The notes below the pieces were generated by a model. The model was not told the origin of the DNA. It did no database searches and saw only the letters and a list, made by a program, of their open reading frames with translations. A program made the translations under genes and the position numbers. This document shows, in pieces, positions 56,409-64,000 of a stretch of 64,000 nt of DNA. The DNA is from Chromera velia. Lineage: Eukaryota > Sar > Chromeraceae. Position 1 is the first letter of the stretch; every line of letters starts with the position of its first letter. Location: NCBI GenBank assembly GCA_018398765.1, contig JAHBMJ010001229.1, forward strand, positions 51,503 to 115,502, in the 5' to 3' direction.

Positions 56409-59222
56409 GCACCATTCAGAGACATACACACGCACACACGAACCCACAACTGTATGTACAGCAAAAAGAACGCATCAGAAAGAAAGAGAGGGGAATGACT
56501 GAATGAATCCCCGAGAGGAAGGAAGACTCCCCCCCCGCCCCGTCTCCGCATGCATGAGAGTACAAACAGAGGACCCACAGACATTCAGCCGTTCTCGCGC
56601 CTCCTCCCTGCCTTTCTTTTCACTACTTCTCCACTTCAAAAGCCAAAAGACAGGTAGGCAGACAGGCATGCTGACCTCCGAAGACGAACCCCATACCGTC
56701 AGCGGGCGCCAGGTACCCCTGCAGGATGGAGTACCTGTACACGTGCTTTCCTCCGCATCGGAGCTCTCGTTCATACACCAGGGACACGCACCCCCCGTGT
56801 TGCATCTTCGTGAAACGCCGATTCTGATCGCTCACCCGCCCTGCATGCAGAAAGAAATTCAGTAAGGGAAGAAAAGGAAAGAAAGTGAATCCGGAGACGT
56901 CAGCACAAACTCAAAAGCTCTCCCAAAGTGCACGGTCAGAGAGGCCGATCGAAGGCGAAAGATCGATCGCGAAGGTCCTATAAGAAAGAAAAGTATCAGC
57001 CCCCCAACGACCTGATAAGGAATCAAAGAGTGAAAGAAACAAAGAAGGGAGGAGAGGAAGAAAGACGCGAAGGACCAACCAGGTCTCCAATTTTCTCCGT
57101 ATCAAAGAACGACTGCATGCATTTCCTCATGATTCTACACTAGCGCTTCGAACAAACCCGGCAGGCAGGCAGGCAGGCAAAGAAGCAAGCAACCAACTGA
57201 CCCACCAAATCTCTCCATGTCGGGATGCCACTGGAAGACGCTCATGATCGACCCATCTGATTTCGAACACGTGGCGTTCTGGTTGTACATATCGCGAATA
57301 CCCATGAACATCCCCCCCTTATCCATGTCCCACTGGGCTCCGCCAGGCCCCTCACTCGCAGCCTGAGTTATAACCGAGCTAAGAACGCTTCCTCCCGGAT
57401 CCGGCCTCCCACCGCTCATATCAGGGCTCAAAGCGGCATGTGGACCCCCCACAGAGTTCCCCCCTGCATCTCCACTGTTTCTTCCAATCGCACAGCTACC
57501 CTTACTCCCACTCTTTTTGGGCCCCTTCCCCCCCTGCATGGAATCGGTGCCCCCATGCAACTGTGAAGCACAAGGAGGGGGAATATCGAAGAACCCCGTG
57601 ACATCCCTCATGTCGCCAAAATCTGAACCGTCCGAGGATCCCCCAGATTTATTTACGGGAGTCTGCATGCAATTGTCTTGGGACAAGGCGCGTGCGTGAG
57701 AGGCAGAGAGAGAAGGAGCCTCGCTGTTCCCTGCAGACGCGCCAGCCGCAGAACCTGCGTGGGCTTTTCTCTGCTTCTCTGCTGGAGTCTCACCCGCAGC
57801 CGCAGGCAGTGACTCCCCTTGCAGCTTTTCGGGACCAGTCCCGTAAATGTGCTGTAGGGATATTTCTTTGGTCGTCACAACAGGAGGACGCAACACAGGA
57901 CCCTCAGCATGAACGATGGGGGCAGGCGTGGGCACAATGACGTTTGCCAGAGGTTTGGCTTCGTCAACGGGCACAAGCACGAGGCGTCCGTCGGGCACAT
58001 CTGTCGGTAGGATTTCGACGGTCTCTCCGTTGGCGTTCAAGACAGTGTGGACCTCCACGTCGGGCTCGGAGGCTGCGTCTGCCTCAGCACTCGCATCCGC
58101 GTGCTGAGGTCTCAGAATGCACTTTCGCTTGTGCTTCCGAATGAACCGCCTGCAGCAAGCAGAAAGAAGACAGGAAAGCAAAAAAGGGGAACAGAGTTAC
58201 AGAAGGAACAGGCCATGGGACTCACGATTGGGCAGAGAGAGTGCGGTCGCTCTCATGGCGCGTGCATGAAAGTCAGACCGAAAGAGTTCGGAGACCGTAA
58301 ACAAAAGAAGGCGTACAAGGTCTGTTCAAATCCGAAGGACGGCACTGTCACCTCTGTTTGTGTGCACACACACGCACAGACAGGCTGCCAGACAGGATTC
58401 AGGAACTCCCAGCACAGAAGTGCCGCTTGCCCCTTTGATAGTTTACCCTCACGTTGACACTGACGCACGGATAGGACAACCAAGCGACAGCAACACCTCG
58501 ATGAGGAATTCTCTTTCTTTCTTCTGTGTTCGTGCTTTCCCTTGTCTTCTGTTTTTTGGTTTTTCCTTTTGCACCAATGAAACGAGGAGTTTGCAGGAAA
58601 AGGAGAAAAGGAACCGGTGGAGGAACAAGAGAGGGACACACCGCTAAGTTCACTCACAGGCCAGCGAGAGGAAGAGAGGATGGAAGCGAGACAAGGACCG
58701 GCTTCTTTTCTTGCTGAAATAGCGCATACAGATGCCGTATTTCCCCTTTCCCCCTACCCAGGAACCAACCCGATGCCGGAGGCGCCACACCCGTACTCGC
58801 ACTGCCGGATCTGTGGAGGGATTGGAGAACGCTTCCAAAACTGTCTGATGATTTCCTCTTCTTCTCCCATCTCGCAGTCGGCCCTCAGGTTTTCCTTCTT
58901 ACCCACTGACCCGGACAGCACGGCATGCAGCATGAAAACTGGGCACTCCTGAGGCCGCCTTCGGGTCTCTGCACCGACAGCTCCCAGCCTTCTAAGAAAC
59001 TCTGCAATCACGAATGTGCCCAATAAATAATATAATCAGAAGGCAGGGAAAGGGAGAAGAGACTAGGAAAGGGGAAAAGCCCCCGAACACGAACACACAA
59101 GACACGGCAGTGTCGATCGACTCACCTGTGGGGTCTGCATGGATGAGCGCGGCAACGTGTTGAAAGAAAAGGGACTCGTCGGTTTGGATCTCCGTCTCGC
59201 AGCCCTGGCTGTTCTGCTTCAT
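54309..59222 (-). CDS. 969-residue protein with C2HC-finger-like motif and Met/Gln-rich tail (7 exons)
   Basis: Exons 59222-59126, 59001-58770, 58149-57206, 56840-56676, 55358+1000 i.e. 56358-55488, 55222-55144 and 54830-54309 all have GT-AG borders. They join in phase to 2910 bases. Across the exon 2/3 border is QCEYGC … RFIRKHKRKC, a C-x3-C-x12-H-x3-C finger-like motif with a basic, NLS-like stretch. Exon 3 is long, Gly/Ser/Pro-rich and probably disordered. Exons 4-5 hold a beta-rich part (KHVYRYSILQGYLAPADG; LNVGQEITLIVDLDLALACF) that faintly recalls a SPRY-type fold. A long Pro-rich acidic linker follows. The last exon is rich in Met, Gln, Gly and Pro. A nuclear or nucleic-acid-binding role is only a guess. 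Intron 2 carries the second introner-like repeat. Confidence 0.75.
54928..55000. repeat. (GT)n microsatellite
   Basis: GT/CA dinucleotide array in the last intron of the 969-residue gene. Confidence 0.9.
58323..58509 (-). repeat. Introner-like intronic repeat, copy in the 969-residue gene
   Basis: Reverse-complement match to 47649-47834. It lies within the intron 58150-58769, in the sense orientation of this minus-strand gene. Confidence 0.8.
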
Positions 59223-60159
59223 TGTTTAGTCACTCGAACTGAGAGCTTCCGATAAGAAGGAAAACAAATCGAACCTAGCTGTGCAGTAACTGTAAATTCG
59301 ACTCGCTCACGATCCCCTACAGGCACGGTGCACAAACTGTCAGAAGGCAAAAAAGTTTCAGCCAGTTCAGGGAGAGGCCGGTGTCTTTTTGAGTGAATTG
59401 GACAGGCAGGTCCACCGACACTGACGCGGGCACAAAAGGCTCTTTCTTCTTGCACAAATTGAATTTGTGGAGGAGCACGGACGGAGTCACGCAGCCTCTT
59501 GCTGCCAGCAGCCAGCAAAGAGCGCTCCTCGGGCAAGGAACTATCAAAAGAATCTGGATGGAATGTGAAACTGTGTGTTGGTTAGGGGGAGACCGAAAGT
59601 TTGTGCCGGCCAGGCTTTTTCTGCTCATTTCCGTTGGGGTGCGGACGTCTCTTTTCGACGCGTCTCCTATAAGTCATCCTAAGTCTCTCCCTGACGATGA
59701 TTTGTCCCGGAAAGGTTCAAAAAACCGCATCCCGGAAAGCGACAACTGCATGCACTGCGCGCCGGGAGCGCGGGGCATGCGCGCGGGGCACATGCGGGGC
59801 ACTTAGTTTAAGGCGGCCATAAGGCGGCCATCTCAAGAGTGCATGCCGCGAGCTCTGTGGAGCTACCGAGCTATATATCGAAAGGCCTATATATGCTTGT
59901 GACAGTGCCTGGGACTGACTACAGTCTTGACTACAACCTTGCAAGGCATGCTGCTGACGTAGAAGCTGAGTCTGATCTGTAATTTTTTGAATCGCTGACG
60001 TATAGAAGGTGTTTCGTCTCAACAACTGTTGTGCTTCCTACTTGGCGTCTCCTCTAGGCGGAAGTGCAAGACAGACCTGCGTAGACGACCTGTAGAGCAT
60101 CCTCTTTCGTTCTTTTGTTCTGGTGTGACTACCTATCGGTGCTGAGAAAAGTTGCCGGA
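59223..60159. promoter_or_regulatory. Divergent promoter region between the 969-residue gene and the BAR-like gene
   Basis: About 940 bases separate the two divergent starts. A minus-strand frame of 105 residues (59536-59219) ends in a TGA overlapping the downstream ATG, so at best it is an upstream ORF. GC-rich direct repeats (GCGCGGGGC … GCGGGGC and two AGGCGGCCAT copies at 59815-59835) precede an AT-rich TATATATCG at 59873. No factor site can be named. Confidence 0.35.
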
Positions 60160-61770
60160 ATGGCAGGTGGTGGGAGTGCAGTTCTCTCCGTGTCTCTCTG
60201 GGTTCTCTGCGTTGCAGTGTGTACTGGTTTCAGGCTCTGGTTTGTCCAGCCCCATACTGCTTCGAGGTTTCTGGTCAGTTTGAGCATGCAGCGGCAACGA
60301 CGCCTCTTTGACGTGTGCACTCGTCATGTCTGCCCCTGTGTGCTCCTGTGTGCAGCCAGAATCCCAAGGCTTTGCGCGGAGACGGAAAGATCTTCTTGGG
60401 AGCGTCTCCTCGATGGGGGTGTCTGTTCTCTGGCAAGAGAGCGGCCAGGGGGGGGAGGCGGGTCGGGACAACTTGGCTAATCAGATGGACTTGATAGTAG
60501 AGGTGCAGAGTGCCAAGGAGAAGTGGAAGAAGGAGGGCGGTGCTGAGGGAGAGGAAGAGGAGGCTGAAGAGATCACGAGTGGTGTGACTGAGATCCTCTC
60601 CGAAATCCAAGAACGTGCTTCGAATGTCACACTCGAGATGGACAAGAACATAGAGATGACGAAGGAGGGAGTGGGGGAAATAGTTAAACTGATGTCGGAG
60701 ATTGAGGTATGTATTCTCAACTGCATGTTGAATCCACAAGAGTGTTGTGAGACTGTTCGTTGACTTTCAGATGCGCCATCTGCAGATTTTTCTCCGTCTC
60801 TCTTCAAGTGTCTCTTCTCTTCTCTGTTCTTGGGTGTCCCTTTGCCCCTGTCTCTTCCTGCCTATATGCCCGTTTTCATCAGAGCCACTGGCCTCCTACG
60901 CCCATCTCTTGGCTGATGCCGCTATATTTCCTTTTCTGTTTCACCATATGTGTGTCTTTTTCTCTCTCCCCACTAGCGTTCTTTTCGCTTAATTTTCGCT
61001 GCCAGTGCGCTTCATTGACAGGCAACACCTCAGAAATGCAAAATGAAACTCCGAAGAAATGGATTTCCAGAGGTGATGATGGACTAAAAAAGAATACCTC
61101 CCTCCCTCCCTGCCGGCCTGTCTACAGGAATTTGCAGTGCAGCAGGAGCTGAATCCGAAAGTGGTCGACGAATTGACGACTTTGAGAAAAGCCAAGGAGG
61201 AAGCGGAGAGCCTCTTGAATTTTCTGGACGTGGAGAGGTCGGGACTCGTCAGTGCAGTAGATTGTTACCAGCGGCTGTCGAAGCACGAGCAGACGTACAA
61301 GAAGGCTTCGGATGCAGCGATGGGATCTTACTCGAAGGCTCAGTCGACGTATCAGAAGCTGGTTCCAAAGTGAGTGAGTTCTATGAAGTCTAATGGTCGA
61401 GTGTATGCATGTACGCATGTGTGTTTGCGTATGCCTTTGATGTGTATGGGAAACGACTTTGAGGCTCAGTTGGCATACAGCAAACCGGCTGGTTACATGC
61501 TGAGTGAGTTCACATGCAGTCGGTCTTCTTCGCGAGAGGGTACAAGCAGTGAATGGACCGAGTGCTGACCGTGGCGAGAGAGAGGTTCAATGGACGAACG
61601 GGGAGGTTGTTGATTATTTTACTCAGTTGACTGACAGATGGCTAGTGAGTGAAGAGCTGCACGGGAATGCAGGGAAGGGAAGTGACGTTCTTCCTTCTCT
61701 CTCTCTTTCTCTCTCTTTCTCTCCTTCTCCTCTCTCTCCTTCTCCTCTCTCTCCTTCTCCTCTCTCTCTT

Positions 61771-61805
<35 letters not shown>

Positions 61806-61858
61806 TTCTCTCTCTTTCTCTCCTTCTCCTCTCTCTCCTTCTCCTCTCTCTCTTTCTT

Positions 61859-61936
<78 letters not shown>

Positions 61937-63250
61937 CCTTTGTTTTATCCTCTGTGAATGTCGATCCTTCATCTCCCCCTTCCTCGCTCGTCGCTTCTCT
62001 CTTCCCCAGGTACAAGGAAAACAAGTCTGTGTTGGTGGACTCTACCCTGCCACTGTTTATGGAGTTGAAACAGGAGGTAACGGATTTCTACAGAGAGACC
62101 TGGAAGGCTGAGACCAAACTTCTCAAAGTCCGGAAGCGATTGCGAAAACTTGAAAAGAGCGCCAGAGCAGTGCATGAAGCCCTTGTGGAAGCTCAGGTCT
62201 GTTCGTTCGAATGTGTTTGTTCGTTTGTTCACCTCCTTAGTCTTTTTTCTTTTCGTTTCCTTTCCCAAGTGTTTGTGTTTGTGATTTTCTGCTTGTGTGT
62301 GTTCCCCCATGTCCGATTTCTTTGCTGCTCTTTTCTTCTTTCGCTCTGTCTGTTGGTGTGTTTAACTGCGTGCGTGACGGATGAAATGCCTCCCGACACC
62401 GTCACGATCCATGCTCACCCCCTTCATTTCGTGTTCTCCCATTGTCGCTATCTGCCTGCCCCTTCCTTCTCCTTCTCACGGGCCAACGGAAGGTCTTCCT
62501 TTCCCTTGTGTCTGAGTGAATCATCACCGTGTTCAGAAGATAAGGGGATGTCTTTCTCCCCTCTCGGTGTCTTTCGTTTTGTCAACCTGTTTTTCTGTCT
62601 ATCTCTCGGTCTCTTGTGTATATGGCTCTGTCTTTGCAAATATACGTGTACTGCACGTATATCTATCAATATGTGTGGGCGACGCGAGTGTGAGAGGCAG
62701 CAGACAGAATGATGAGTTTATCGACGCAGACGTGTCCTTCCTGCTTGTCTGCTTTCCTCCTTGCCTACAGGAGACAATTCGTGAGATCGGTGACTCGCTG
62801 GATAAAGTTTCTGACGTGTTCACTGTGGTTCTCCCCCGTGACTTCGAGGGTGGTCTTCCCACAACAAAAGCGTTGAATGTCCTCTTCCGGCTCTTCCACA
62901 CAACGGTCCGAGCCGAGAGGGAACAACTGGAGGTCACAGGAGAATTCTTGCAGAGAATGAAGAAGCTCATGACTGAGTCGCCTGCCCTGTATGATCTCGA
63001 AAAAGGGAACATCGATTCGAAGCATTTAGATTTGGCGTTTGGATTTGAGAGCGCCCAGACAGCGAAGGCGGTGAAATCGAGGGCTTCAGCTGACCAGAGC
63101 TGGGTTGCGGACATAGAGGATGATGTGTCCCAACCAATGGCAAAAGCAACAGATTCAGAGCCGTCACCAGAAGCTGAGGGGAACATTCAAGAGCCACTTC
63201 AAGAGACACGTGCTGAAACGGAAGCACAACTTGTGGAGAGTGTGCCATAA
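60160..63250 (+). CDS. Helical, BAR-like coiled-coil protein (at least 4 exons)
   Basis: Secure exons are ~60413-60706, 61128-61369, 62010-62196 and 62771-63250. All have GT-AG borders and are in phase, ending in TAA 63248-63250. The Met at 60413 keeps phase. The frame is open upstream to an AG at 60358 (PESQGFARRRKDLLGSV), and a first exon from Met 60160 is possible but its donor is unclear. The product is almost all charged helix: an acidic Glu run (GEEEEAEE), then EEAESLLNFLDVERSG, YQRLSKHEQTYKKASD, TDFYRETWKAETKLLKVRKR and LFHTTVRAEREQLEVTGEF. About 300 residues of long helices with paired basic and acidic faces, followed by a disordered acidic tail, fit the BAR/F-BAR superfamily of membrane-bending dimers, but no diagnostic motif exists. 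It could be another coiled coil. Confidence 0.65.
61696..61931. repeat. (TC)n-(GT)n intronic array
   Basis: 235 bases of CT/TTCTCC units ending in GT repeats, inside the intron 61370-62009 of the BAR-like gene. Confidence 0.95.
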
Positions 63251-64000
63251 AAAAGACTAAAAATTCAAATCAATTAATAATCAATCAAAATCAATCAACG
63301 CATGATAATGAATTAAACCGTTTGCTACCGTTTGCGGTACAGGCTAGACCTGCCAGTGTGCGGGCCGGCCAAGGAGGTCTGATGCGTCTACGCGCTCTCC
63401 TTGGAAGCTGCACGTCGGACATTCGGCATTGGGGCGGGAGGCCAATCTTCTGGACATAAATCTTAATCCTAATCCTAATGAATCATATATATAAAAAAAT
63501 ATTTCTTTAAATATTTTTTTAAGAGAGTTGTTTGCCCTGCGCGTGGCGCGGCAATCCTCTGAGCATGAAAACCAATCCTAAACTCATGCTAATTAAAGTT
63601 TTAAAAAAAAGTTTTTAAAATTTTAATTGATTGATTGATTGATTGATTGATATGTTCCGCCCTAGGGCCTTCCCGCTATATCTATCTGTCGCCAGAGCTA
63701 GCAGGGCGGGGCGTTCCCCAGCCTAAGCTGAGGTATCAGACCCCGCCCTCGGGGCCCGCCAGAGTCTGTTGCCCTGGCCGCTGCTGCATGATTGTTCGTT
63801 GTTCGAGCCACGGCTCTGGATCCGCGTTGGCTTTCCGGCCTGAAAATCGATCTGAAACGGCATGTGATTTGGGCTTCCTCGCTCTTTTTGTTTGCTTTAT
63901 CAATCTTCTTCTGCGGCTCCCTCCTTCCCCACCCTAACGCTCCTTCGGTCGTCTCTAAGTTATCAATTGTCTCCTCATATTCTTTTGTTAGTCTCTCGAT
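63251..64000. other. Right-edge spacer with short repeats
   Basis: Contains GGGGCGGGAGGCCAATC at about 63433-63449, also present at about 26385-26401 in an intron of the giant gene. In both cases CAT..ATC and TAATCCTA-type words follow. A (GATT)n run lies at 63625-63650. The 96-residue frame at 63647-63937 has no recognisable domain. Confidence 0.5.

Noticed and set aside
59219-59536. 105-residue minus-strand frame as N-terminus of the 969-residue protein
   Set aside because: It ends in a stop overlapping the ATG and is in a different frame. At most an upstream ORF.
61619-62024. Arg/Glu-rich coiled-coil proteins on the minus strand
   Set aside because: Artefact of the (TC)n-(GT)n array in an intron of the BAR-like gene.

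Overview
The window is nuclear DNA of a eukaryote with very dense, mostly canonical GT-AG introns, very small exons, introns full of tetranucleotide and dinucleotide repeats, and AT-rich intergenic stretches holding MITE-, SINE- and LINE-like repeats. There are no operons, Shine-Dalgarno sites or CRISPR arrays. The gene style resembles a photosynthetic alveolate such as the chromerid Chromera. That placement is inference from style, not from a marker gene.

Layout. 1-900 holds an open frame running in from the left edge, followed by a LINE-like 3' end (811-1052). 900-5600 has no gene I can support. 5927-8321 (-) is a three-exon sulfotransferase with an N-terminal MYND-like zinc finger. 8330-10116 is repeats and AT-rich spacer. 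10117-40136 (-) is one 30-kb gene in roughly 65-70 small exons. It encodes an N-terminal array of about a dozen RCC1 repeats joined to a RasGAP/IQGAP-like C-terminal region. Most adjacent exon pairs were checked for splice sites and reading phase by eye, and they agree except at a few named gaps. 40891-42606 (+) is an intronless protein with two PD-(D/E)xK-like modules. 42607-46722 is spacer with a MITE and a duplicated SINE-like unit. 46723-49390 (+) is a three-exon, 11-TM amino-acid-permease-like transporter. 49391-52570 is repeat-rich spacer with nested palindromic MITEs and LINE-like tails. 52571-53671 (-) holds exons of an unrecognised gene. 54309-59222 (-) is a seven-exon, 969-residue protein with a C2HC-finger-like motif and a Met/Gln-rich tail. 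About 60160-63250 (+) is a helical, BAR-like protein, divergent from the previous gene. The right edge is repeats.

Most notable: the RCC1-RasGAP fusion, whose RasGAP part shows the FLR..NP block but no visible arginine finger; (GTCA)n arrays that start exactly at 5' splice sites; a ~186-bp repeat lying in sense orientation in introns of two unrelated genes (introner-like); the MYND-sulfotransferase fusion; and the intronless double PD-(D/E)xK gene. All family calls come from reading motifs, with no database search.
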